Assembly (NCBI RefSeq): GCF_030272615.1
Contig: NC_081413.1
Location: 719,717,867-719,781,866, forward strand
Direction of reading: 5' to 3'
Length of the DNA: 64,000 nucleotides
From: Cryptomeria japonica
Lineage: Eukaryota > Streptophyta > Pinopsida > Cupressales > Cupressaceae
This document shows positions 48,452 through 58,800 of this stretch, piece by piece. The notes under the pieces were generated by a model. The model searched no databases. It was not told where the DNA came from and was given only the letters and a program-made list of their open reading frames with translations. The position numbers were made by a program, and so were the translations under genes. Every line of letters starts with the position of its first letter. Position 1 is the stretch's first letter.

Positions 48452-49617
48452 TGTTAGGCCCAATATAGAAAGCTAATGTACTGAGAGGGGAGGGGTGAAT
48501 CAGTACTCCAAAACTTTTCTCTGATAATAACCTTACTATTATGCATAGACAGAATAGTGCAGTAACATAAAATAAAACTATAATCAACAGATAACAATCA
48601 TACATGATTCACTCCATAACACGTATATTTTGGTCACACAGAAACTCTTGGTTAGAGAGAAAAATTGCGGTGGGGATGGCACCCACAACTTCACTACTGT
48701 AATAATAAAGAATTCTCGGTTAGAGCTACATTTAGCTATTTTTGATAGCTTTCCCTGTTAGGAGTATCAAGATTAGTTAGATCTACCTTACTAAAGGATT
48801 TTTTTACAACACTATATAAGTGTAGCACCTGGTTAAAGGATTTACAATTTATAGACTTGGTTAGAGTCTTTTACCCTATTAAAGGTTTCTCTTACAACTT
48901 CAAAATATTACAATAAAATCATTACAAATATCTACAACTTTACATTTGAAATGCTAAAGCAGATTTTATGTGCTCTGAATAAGATTACCTAGCTTGCAGC
49001 ATACCTCGGTAACCCATAATGAAACTCGGTAAACCCTTATGTTTACTCTGTTCTTCGACTGTTCACTGATAACCTTCTCAATGACCTCTCCGTATCTCTG
49101 TAATAGTCTTCCTTCATGCATACACTCTGTCATCTCTTATTGCATCTCATATATCTAACCCTATAATCATGTTGTATAAATAGATCTCTTACAGTGGTGA
49201 TATGATTCATTGCTTCGATCTTACAAAAGATTCTTCGAATGAATAACTAAACAAAATATCTCATTGGTTAGATTGACCTTGTAATCATACACAATCTCAT
49301 AGTGCAATTCCCAATGCAAAAACGGTTAGATGTGCCTCAATGTTGTAACACGTTTTCATGTGCATGTCCAGGTTCAATGTATCTAGTAAAACATTTCACT
49401 CGGTGAGTTAACTTTACCACTCAGTAGCCATGAAACTTTACTCGGTAAATAGCTCGGTGAATACTATGTTCTATGACTGCTTTCTTCTGTAACCGACTAG
49501 ACTATTCATACCGACTTCTCTGAGTGTACCGACTGCATGATTTGGTAATACTAACCAACTAAAATATATATTATGACTTTGGATATGAAACTAATGGCAA
49601 TTTGATAAGTAGTAACA
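48452..49617 (-). mobile_element. 3' LTR of element C (1,166 bp)
   Basis: On the plus strand it runs TGTTAGGCCC ... AGTAGTAACA, and on the minus strand it begins TGTTACTACT right after a polypurine tract. The first 150 or so bases are repeated at 56785-56940 next to a PBS, which identifies the pair and the minus orientation. It carries the terminal hairpin (48478-48506), the GTGGG...CCCAC hairpin near 48668-48686 and 'ggttagag' words shared with the D LTR. Confidence 0.9.
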
Positions 49618-50295
49618 ATCTCCCCTTTTGACATTAGTTGAGATGTTTGACAAAAACTACTTGCAAAGTCATAACTCAAAAACTATATACTTGTCAAAAT
49701 GACTATACTTGACAATATGTACAATAGTCAATAAAATAGTATATGTAGATATACTCCCCTTATCATTATCCTGTACATAACTCTAAATTTTGCATGTTCG
49801 GTTCTATTCTATACTTGTGTACTTTAAGTGCTTTGTATATTCTACTCGGTATACTCCCCTTGTATACAATACTCAAAATTGTGTTATCAAAACTATACTA
49901 CTCTCGAAGTGTAGAATTACTCCCCCTTTGCTGGGCTTTCCTCTTTGTAGTATCATAATATTACTCCCCCTTTTTGAAAAACATTAAAAACTTAATTTCC
50001 ATCCGAAGGCGGTAACTGATAAAAAATAGTCTTATACTTGGTCTAGGCATTGGTGAGGGCGACTGAGAGTGAGGCCTTGAGACTTTCCATAAGGGAGTTT
50101 TGTGCTTGAATATCATATAAGAGTGATATCAAGCCATCAAGAGTGCTTCCCTCTTATGTAGTTGATAAGCTTGTAGCTTGGTTGAGCTGCTCCTTGTACT
50201 GATGATAGATGAGGAAGGAATAATGTTTGAAGGGTCATTATATCCATCCTAATTTTATGCTCTTCATTCCTCAGTTCTAACTGTTGAGCCATGAG
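49618..50295 (-). other. Element C polypurine tract and 3' untranslated region
   Basis: On the minus strand, AAAAGGGGAGAT abuts the LTR start. Four further purine runs of the same design (on plus: 'actccccttatc' near 49754, 'actccccttgta' near 49851, 'actccccctttgc' near 49920, 'actccccctttttg' near 49962) lie in this stretch. No coding sequence is certain here, although ORF2 can be read past its TAG at 50296 for some 50 codons. Confidence 0.7.
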
Positions 50296-52232
50296 CTATT
50301 GTAGCTTTTTGTAAAAATTTTGAACTGAATTAGGCTCAGTGGTCAACTTGGATGAGAGATCGATGATCTCTTTCTCAATTGCATCAGTTTTATTTTTGAT
50401 ATCTTTAATAAATAAAGAAAATGTACATAATTTCTGGAATAAATAAAGAATTTGCTTGAGTTGAGGGGACAACTCAGCAATGAATTTGACAAGTTTTACC
50501 TTGCCAACAACAATTGATTTTTGTACTTCCTCTATCATTTTTGTTGTAAGCTCTTTATCCTTGAGCTTGCTTAAGTACTCGAATGCATCAACTCCAAATG
50601 TTTCAATCTGATTAAGGAGTTCATCCAACTGAATATGGATGGCTGCATTGGTTGATACTGTTGGTGATGGTAGCATTTCTGTGAGTAGTGTCCTAACCTT
50701 CTGAAGTACTTTGTTCTTTTTCTGTATGGCCAGTTGCTTCTCCTGTTCAGCCTTTACTTTGCATAGTTCACCGAATTCAGTGAGTGCTTGCCCTTTCAAT
50801 TTGGAGATGTCTACATTGGGCAACATGATCGGTTTAGATAAGTCAAATTTAAAACCATGCTTTCTCACCTTCTTCTCATTTCCTTTGGTCTGTGGCACTA
50901 AGACAAGTGATTGTGAGGCCTATTGACCCTCGGTAGGTTTCTTGGTAGATGCAACACTTTGGTCTGTACCTGTAGCAGTTGCAGTGTCTTTGGGTGGTTT
51001 GGTGCTAAGGGTCTCAGCTGTAATATTTTCAATGCTTGTCTATGCTTAAGACGTTTGATCTTGGGTTGTGTCACCTGCAGCTTCAGATTTGTTGCCTTTG
51101 GTAGCTTGCTCGGTGTCCTTGGGAGCTTCGGTTGAGACTGGTGGCTTCACCGATGGATAAGGCTAAACTTGTTCTAAGACAGATTCACTAGAGACAAGTT
51201 TTGCATAAGTGGTGCCTTCAATCATTTCTTGCTCCGATGCTGCTTCATCCATTACATCTTCATCAATTTCTATAGTGTCAACCGGGTCTGGACCTTGCTC
51301 GGTGACATCTGGATCTTTCTTGGTGACATCAACAATTTCAATTTGAGATTGTTCACCGACATCCTTTTGTTTGAAGATCTCCTGCCACTTGGCTTTAGTC
51401 TCCTTTTCCACATCAATATATAGCCCATTCATCAATTTTAAAGCTCTCTGTTTCACAAGAAATTTTGAATTGTATGTGGACAAATGCTCCTTGATTTCAG
51501 CTACGGACATGTCAGGAAATAGATGGACTAGACTTCTTTCTCTTATTTGTCTCTCCAAATCCATTGCATATTTCCATCTGTTGTCAATATGTGAGTAGAG
51601 TTCACTCGGAAGTGACTTTGCTAGTTCTAATGGTGCTAACCCAAACTTCAGAAGTGTACATATGATAGCTTCTTCAATCTGTCGTTTCTCATCATTATTC
51701 CTAAACTCATACTTAACATATCTGAATCCTGCAAATCCACCATATTCTTTGGGATTGGCACAAAAGTTTTCAACACTGTGAATGTTTACCTTTTTGCTTT
51801 TCACAACCTAGATTTTTTTTGCATCATCAGACTCTGTATCACTCAACTCTTTTGCCAAAATGAGTCTCCAAGTAGATTTCTTGTAAGTCTTAGTTACCTT
51901 AGGAATAGCAACAGTCTTTTGTTTCTTGCTCAGTGATGCAGCTAATGCTTTGGTGTTGGGTCTCTTTGTTGGTGGAGTTGGTAGGACCTTTGTGATGTCC
52001 TGTTTCTTTCTTTTTAGAACTTTTCCCTTTGGTAACTCTGTGCTCAATGTTATTGCAGCCTCCTGTGCTTCTGATTCTTCCTTGGTAATGGCAAGATTGC
52101 CTTTGATAGGTGTAGAGGAGGATTCTTCTCTGAATTTCTCAGATAAAGCCTTTATCATCTTTGTAGCTTTTCTTGTAGCCTTAGGAACTACAATGCTCAT
52201 TTTTACTTTCTCCTTCACCTCTTCATAGGTTC
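50296..52232 (-). pseudogene. Element C ORF2, 3' part (unknown protein)
   Basis: This continues the frame of 53757-54890 after a solo LTR. If the LTR and one target duplication are ignored, the two parts are in register. The product is Lys-rich at first (52232-51810), then shows a helical segment with YGGFAGFRYVKYEF, then acidic Thr/Glu-rich linker, then a Lys-rich helical C terminus (from about 50898). All of it is in one frame, broken by TAG 51808, TAG 51163, TAA 51046, TAG 51040, TAG 50920 and TAG 50296. Each could derive from CAG or CAA. No protease, integrase or RT motif is visible. I do not recognise the family. Confidence 0.6.
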
Positions 52233-53756
52233 TATAGATGTCTAAAAATGGTTAACGCTTGTGGAGTCATACTTTAACATTTGCGCATTGCCTTATTTTA
52301 GGGTTCTTGCATCGCATTAACATTTCTTCTATGTTGCGCACTTGGTCTTTATCATTTATGAGCATCAAGTTCTTCTTTTGTGTTCCTCATGTTTATCACT
52401 TTCTCATTTGGTCTTGTCGATAACAATCTTCAGTCATGATTTTGGTCGATCTTATCCTGTCGCATCAATGTGCATGTTCATTTGGCATATTTTAACATCG
52501 TCAATTCAATTTCATTTTGGACATCGTCAATCCTAATCGATGATGGAATTAGGGTTTTGTCCTCTTATCAATCTTATCATTTTGCGATAGATTTCTTGTC
52601 GATCGTTGTCATTTTCAATATTGTCATTTTGTGAACGATTTGTCACCGATCATTGTTCTCTTTTCAATCTTGTCATTTTGGCGATCGATTTGTCATCGAT
52701 CGTCATCTTTCTTAATCATGTCAATTTGGATCAATTAGTCATTGTTCCTTGTCAATTGGTGCATTTATCAATCAAATCGTTTGTCAGCATTGGTCCTTTG
52801 TTAATCAAAATCATGATCGAATCGACATCAAATCAATCTTACATCAAGACCTAATTGTCGTCCTTGCATTTCTAATTCATCTTCCAAGGTTTTATGATTT
52901 ATTCATTTAATCTTGTTTGTCGTTTTCCCTCTAGGATTAATAATTTATTTATTTATCCTAAGTCTTCTTGTCACAATTAAATATTTATTTAATTGGCTAA
53001 CTAATTTCTCCTCTCTTTGTGAATTAATTAATGAATGAAAGATTATTAATTAATTTACCTAATTTTCCAATTTACTAATTTCTCCTAATTCCTAATTTTC
53101 TAATTTTCATCAATTTTCTAATTTCCTAATTTCTAATTCATCTAATTTTCAATTTTCTCCTATATTTCCCCTAATTTCATGGGAATGACATAGCAAATTT
53201 GTCATAATTTGTCATAATTGTCAATCAATCAATTTTGCATAGCGATTTTTCATAATGATCAATCAATCAATTTTGCATAGCAATTTGTCATAATGATCAA
53301 TCAATCAATCTTGTATAGAAAGTGTCAATTTGTCATAATTTGTCATAATTGTCATTCTTGATTTGAAATTTCCATTCGAATCAAATTCATGCTAATCTTG
53401 TCTTTTCTCCAATTTGTCTATAAATTGGATGAATTTCTTCAATCAAGGTCCCTGGTTGAATCAATCCTACTTCTAGTACCCTTATGCTGTCATGCTATCT
53501 TGTCAATCTTGCTTTCATCTCATGTGTATGCACTAGTAGGTGAGATCCACAAACAAAGCTATTTAAAGGAGAAAGAAGGACAATGGAGCCACATGAAGGA
53601 GACATTCAAGTTTGCAATGGTTTGCGTTTGAATTGATGTCTTGTTTTCATGTCTTTATTGAGTGTTTTTAGGATTGGTCATTGCAATTGAGTTTTCGCGA
53701 TTGAACTAGGCTAATGTTTCCATTGCTTTGATGATTTCCACATTTCCTATCATGCA
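52233..53756 (+). mobile_element. Solo LTR of family A inside element C ORF2
   Basis: This is an LTR of 1,524 bp, colinear with LTR A (1,526 bp) from 'tagatgtctaaaaatgg' to 'tttcctatcatgca'. It is diverged, with a shorter 47-bp-type array, an AT-rich middle and a 'caatttgtctataaattgga' segment conserved. Flanks are GGTTC (52228-52232) and AGTTC (53757-53761), a 4-of-5 target duplication. It has no internal region, so it is a solo LTR left by recombination. It is clearly more diverged from 16605-18130 than the two LTRs of element A are from each other. Confidence 0.88.
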
Positions 53757-54890
53757 AGTTCCATACCTTAGTTTAGTTTCATGCCTTGGCAATGATAGAT
53801 TGGCATCAATTTGTTGCTGTGTGATATCATAATCAATTTCATAATCCATTGGTTGCAATGATTGAATCCTCAATTCAACAACATTTACATAGCAATAATT
53901 AGTGTCGACTTCAAAACATATATTGTCCTTGTATTTTTCGACCAACTGTGGTGGGATCCTATACCTGTTGTGCATTTTCTCTTGGAATTTTCTAAAGTAA
54001 TCATCCATGATATCATTAAAGTTATCTCCTAACTTCTTGATGTAGTCATTGATCTGATGGGTGATAGGTCGGTGTAGCTCCCATACTACTTTACCGACTG
54101 AGGGAAAGAACTTCTCAAAATAGAAAAACATACATACAAGTAGTGAACTGAACTTTAGTGTGTTTTCTGAGTTGTTCTTCTTCGGCTTACTTATTGTGTT
54201 TAGGTTCTCAAATAAGTTCTTTAGTAGCACTTCACATAAGTCTACTTTCATTCCCTTCTTTACTATTTTGTAGGCCAGGTCCACTGTAGCACATGGTACA
54301 CTGTTTTCCCTTGCAAATTGGAAGAAACAGTAACCAATAACTCTGATTGCAAATTTTAGTTCAGCATCAGTGACATTATTCAATTTTAGTCCTCGATAAT
54401 TGGATTCTACTCTGGTTAGACTGATTAGCTCCTTTTGTGATATCATTTTCTGTGCACGAGCATGATCGTAGATGGGATATCCGGTGATCAGGTGAATGAC
54501 TTCCTTCGTGATCTTGAATGGTTGCTCTTGTAGCCACATGAAATCATCATGTACTCTGCTCAATACAAACTTAACCCATTGGGGTTTGAACACACGGGGA
54601 TAGACTAGGGCTTCAATTAATCCCTTGATTCTGATATGCTCGAATTTGCTATCCAGTTTGCCATCAGTGCACAATTCATCATATGTGTCACTAATCGCTA
54701 CATGATCGAGTTCCTCAACATGGCATTTGGTAAAGAATTTGACATCTTCTACCAACAAGACTCGATCCGGGATGAGTGAAAATGCAGTTTTATCATCCGG
54801 TTCTGAGGCAACTTTAGGAGTTAGGGAATATTTCAGCGAGGGCTTCTCCACATTTTGGACAACTACAGGGTCTTGAATCTTGGGTGCCAT
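53757..54890 (-). pseudogene. Element C ORF2, 5' part (unknown protein)
   Basis: ATG at 54890 opens 378 codons without a stop, up to the solo LTR. The open frame runs a further 17 codons into the LTR, but those are not original. The sequence is mainly helical with several aromatic blocks: VYPRVFKPQWVKFVLSRVHD, FKITKEVIHLITGYPIYDHA, AIRVIGYCFFQFARENS and FSSLLVCMFFYFEKFFPSVG. The ITKEVIHLITGYP phrase faintly recalls plant transposon-associated domains (the PMD or 'putative plant transposon protein' type), but I would not name a family. Its length and lack of stops suggest it was under coding constraint until recently. With the 3' part the frame spans about 1,020 codons. Confidence 0.6.
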
Positions 54891-55378
54891 GGGTAAGATT
54901 CAACAAGTTATCCGTAGGGTTTACAAGTGACTGACTCTTCACACTCGATAGACAATAGCAATTTGACTAGATCGGAAACCAGCTAAACAGTGTGAATAGA
55001 TTGATGTAAATACCTCGAAATTCACTCTAAATGAAGTTTGATCGCTTTGATTTGCTCTGCTCTACTTCTCGAAAACTTGGGTGAATGAAAATGATCGCGA
55101 AAACATTTTTAAGTACTCAAAAATACCTTATCGGGCTCCGTGCAAGTTAGGTCAAGATATTAAATGCACTCGGTTCACCTTTTACTGATTTACTCCATTT
55201 TCTATTTTCACCGAGTACCCAACTTAGCTTCATTAACCGACTTGACAGGTTTCCTATATAGTATATAAACTGACTAATTGAATCTTAACTATGCAGATTT
55301 TGAATTTTGTACATAATAGAATAGGAACTGTTATGATTCAACTTTTAAAGAATGCAGTCCCTTCATACCTTTTCTTGA
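54891..55378 (-). other. Element C spacer between the Gag-like frame and ORF2
   Basis: About 490 bp of AT-rich sequence lies between the Gag-like stop (55379) and the ORF2 ATG (54890). No coding sequence is visible. Expression of ORF2 would need splicing or a separate transcript, but I see no clear signal for either. Confidence 0.5.
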
Positions 55379-56722
55379 CTAATTTGAAATAGGTGCACCT
55401 AACTCGGTAGGTAAGGTGCTTTCTTCATCAGACATAATTTCTTTCTTTTTCCAAATCATCTTGAATTTTTCTTTTATCTCTTCAGTGTCTCTTCTTGGTT
55501 GATCTATGCAATCTCCAGCTAAATGTCCAACTTTGTGACAATGAAAACATGCCATATCGGGATTTCTCCATGATCTTCGGTTGTTCATTCCAAATCTTAT
55601 AAAACAGTTGGCACTTATATGTCCATATCCTCCACAACATTTGCACCATATCCTTGTATTGTAATCCCATGGTACTGCTACATATTGTCGGTAAGGATCT
55701 ATGTGAGTTCGGTAACCTCCAGTGTTTGCTCAGTGTGGATACTTCATGTAGTTCTTTTGCTTAAACTAGCACTTCTCGGTACTATGTCCATATCTATTGC
55801 AGTTTTTATAGAACCCTTTGAATTTTGCCTTCTGATAGTTGTTAATAGACTTTGTCCTACATTGATTAGGTGTGTGACCATATTTATTGCAATTATAACA
55901 ATATCCATTGGACTTAGAGATATTCGGTTGCTTACCTTTTCTGATCTGGCATATGTTGGCAGTATGACCTTGATTTCCACAGTAGTAGCAAATAGGCTTC
56001 TTCTTATTCCTTTTTCCAGCTTATTTTGATGATTCTCCTCTCCTGGTAGTATGAATTCCTTTCTCGGTAGAGTCTTTTCCTTTGTAACCGAGTCCTCCAT
56101 CTTTGTAGAGTCTTCTTGTATTCAACTACTCATCCAACATCTTTGATGCTTCATAACTTTTCTCCAATGATTCTTTGGATTTCTTTTCTGTTTCAAGTTC
56201 ACCAGTCAACCTTGGTACTTCAAGTTTCAATGATTGATTTTCATCATTCTTCAGAATTGCTTCATGATGTGCATAACCTAGTTGATCTGCCATATTTTGT
56301 TGAATACCAATTAACCTTATGATTTCATCATCCTTTTCAGATACTAGAGCTTCAAGTTGTTGTTTCTCTCTTTGTAGATTTCTTGCTTTATCCTCAACTA
56401 TCCTTAATGCATCTAGATTTTCAGTCATTTGTGTACTGAAATGTTCATGTTCTCTTTTCATTTCTTTTAGTTGATCAACCAATGCTTTGTTCTTTTCTTT
56501 CAACATTCCAATCACTTCTTCAGTCTCTTCAGATATACTTTTCTCAGATGATGTCTCGATTTGTTCTACTAGCTCTTCAGAATCCTGCAAGTCATCAGAT
56601 AATCTTCTCCTTACTTTCAGAGATTTTTGCATTTGCCTTTGCATGTTTGCAATCACTTGATTTGCATTATCCATCTCTTCTTGAAGATGCACAATCCTCC
56701 AAGATTGTTTGTAGCCTTCCAT
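55379..56722 (-). pseudogene. Element C Gag-like frame: coiled coil plus five CCHC knuckles
   Basis: ATG at 56722 lies 48 bases after the PBS. A single minus-strand frame of 448 codons follows. Residues 1-198 are strongly heptad-patterned coiled coil (QKSLKVRRRLSDDLQDSEELVE, KNKALVDQLKEMKREHEH). Then come CCHC zinc knuckles at 55949-55990 (CYYCGNQGHTANIC), 55859-55900 (CYNCNKYGHTPNQC), 55769-55810 (first Cys changed to Tyr), 55604-55645 (CKCCGGYGHISANC) and 55508-55549 (CFHCHKVGHLAGDC). The first three start exactly 90 bases apart. Stops: TAG 56126, TAA 56021, TAG 55766, TGA 55730. Nucleic-acid-binding Gag is the natural reading. Five knuckles are unusual, since copia Gag normally has one. 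Confidence 0.8.
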
Positions 56723-56770
56723 TGCTAAGATCTTTCTCTTTAGGTAGTTAAACCCTTTTCCAAGATTCAA

Positions 56771-56782
56771 GCTTTGATACCA
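56771..56782 (-). other. Primer binding site of element C
   Basis: The minus strand reads TGGTATCAAAGC, one base from the initiator tRNA-Met site TGGTATCAGAGC, two bases from the LTR end. This places C among copia elements despite the absence of copia pol. Confidence 0.88.
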
Positions 56783-56784
56783 AT

Positions 56785-57113
56785 TGTTAGGCCCACTATA
56801 GAAAGCTAATGTACTAAGAGGGGAGGGGTGAATCAGTACTCCAAAACTTTTCTCTGATAATAACCTTACTATTATGCATAGACAGAATAGTGCAGTAACA
56901 TAAAATAAAACTATAATCAACAGATAACAATCATACATGATTCACTCCATAACACAAATATTTTGGTCACGCAGAAACTCTTGGTTAGAGAGAAAAACTG
57001 TGGTGGGGATGGCACCCACAACTTCACTACTACAATAATAAAGAATTCTTGGTTAGAGCTACATTTAGCTATTTCTGATAGCTTACCTTGTTAGGAGTAT
57101 CAAGATCAGTTAG
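56785..57113 (-). mobile_element. 5' LTR of element C, interrupted by B1
   Basis: This is the copy of the LTR at 48452-49617. It starts TGTTAGGCCC on the plus strand and matches it closely for about 330 bp, then stops at 'caagatcagttag', where B1 begins. The terminal hairpin here has one mismatch (GTACTAA at 56811-56817 against TCAGTAC at 56833-56839). Confidence 0.88.
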
Positions 57114-58784
57114 TGTGTGGGAGAAAAAGTGACACTAAGCAAACATGCCCTAATCTCACTTTCAAGCACACATTTGTGGAATACGAAAGAGCCTAGAGGT
57201 ATCACACAATTAGCTACTTCTTCTTGTGGAAGAGAGAGCCACGAGCTACCTATTAGGATTTCTATTCCTTTGTTGTAATTGGAAGATAAAATGATGCAAG
57301 TTCAATTCCCAACCCCAAAGTGCAAGCATGAACTAATAACAAGATTGCAGAATTGAACTTAAACTATGGAAAGCTGTAAACACAAGGATAAGACAAGAAT
57401 GTAAATGCGTACCTGGAGTTAAAATCTGACTGAAAATGTTCAGGACGGGGGCGCGGGCGCCACTGTCCTGATTCTGCCCCTGAAACTGCTCCGGAAACTG
57501 CTGTTTTGCACTTTGGAAAAAGCTGTCAAAAATGCTGAAAATGCTGCCTGTCAGGAGGACCAGGGTGCCCAGCGCCCCTGTCCCAGGGACCAGGGTGCCC
57601 AACACCCCTATCCTAGCAGGACCAGGGCGCTCCACGCCCCTGTCCTGGTCTTTTGCTCTGAAATTTGGTGGGAAGGTCGATCTCAGTCTGCTTCTCCCAG
57701 ATCTGCAACTTGCGGCGTCGTCCGAGTCCCGAAACCTGCACTTATATCTGAAGAGGTGTTTGGGCGGCTATATAGGGTTTTGCCTTAGTCAAACCCCCAC
57801 TTCGATGATTTCCACCTCCACGAATAGCCAAGTTGTATTGTAAAATGTATTGTGTGTGCAGACCTAGTGTGTGTGCAAGGTCCTAAAATGCAAGAAAGCA
57901 AACTAGAGCAACCTAGAAAGTAAACCCTAATTGCTTGGAAATGATAATGTAAATGCTCTAAATCAAGATGCAAAGTGATCTAAAGCATGAATAAAGGATA
58001 TATTGAAGCTTATGCAAAGACATGAAAACAACATGAAATCATACCCAACCCTCAAGGGAGGAGTACAAGCCAATCTTCAGTCGGTAATCTCCTATTGTTC
58101 TTCAATGTCTTCCAAGCCCTAAATGGATGAATGAAATTGATAAATGCTTGATAGAAGGATGTTGAATGTTGTTGAAGTCTTCAAAGATCTGCTCTTTCGC
58201 TGCATATGAAGTTCCTGAAAGCCAAAAATCGGATCCTTTCAAATGAAGAAAGAGAGCTCTTATATATGAAACCCTAGGTCGTAATTTCAACTTTAGGCCG
58301 ACTTAGAGATTGAATCTCCTGCCAATTTCTTGGGGTTAAGCTTTATTTTATGATTGGATCGTGCTCCTAAAATTTAGGGAAAAATGTCCGGGACCATGTG
58401 CACCGGGCGCCATGGTCCCGACAACTTTTCACCAAATTTTCAGGGCCGTCGGATATGATGATTTTAGAGAGAATCCCGAAGTTACAGGTGATTTCGAGAT
58501 GTTTTGACCCCAAAACCAAGCCCCCAAGTTCGAAATAGGACTTAATTAGGGTTTTTGATTAAGTGGTGTATTGGAGGAATCAAATGGAAAGGGCACACTT
58601 TAATGAAAGGGGCCCAACTTTATGATGTGGGAGATGATAAAATAGAACCTTAGACCTAATTAATTTAATTAATTAAGTGCTAAAGGGGAAATGCAATGCA
58701 AAACAGAAAATGCGCCAAGGCGGGTGCTAAACTAGGTGTGAAATTGTACCACCCTAGCAAGTGCGTACAATTTACGACGCTACA
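57114..58784 (-). mobile_element. Element B1 3' LTR (1,671 bp)
   Basis: On the plus strand it runs TGTGTGGGAG ... CGACGCTACA. The first 66 bases are identical to 63935-64000, the start of the other LTR. A GC-rich array of inverted repeats lies at 57441-57660. The stretch after 57870 is shared with both B2 LTRs. It sits in the 5' LTR of C, so B1 is younger than C. Confidence 0.9.
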
Positions 58785-58800
58785 TTTAGCCCCCACTTTA
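58785..58800 (-). other. Element B1 polypurine tract
   Basis: The minus strand reads TAAAGTGGGGGCTAAA and is followed by the LTR start TGTAGCGTCG. It is identical to the B2 tract at 11695-11710. Confidence 0.8.

Noticed and set aside
53706-53756. Last 17 codons of the 394-codon frame
   Set aside because: They lie inside the solo LTR and are a chance extension, so ORF2 is ended at the insertion point.
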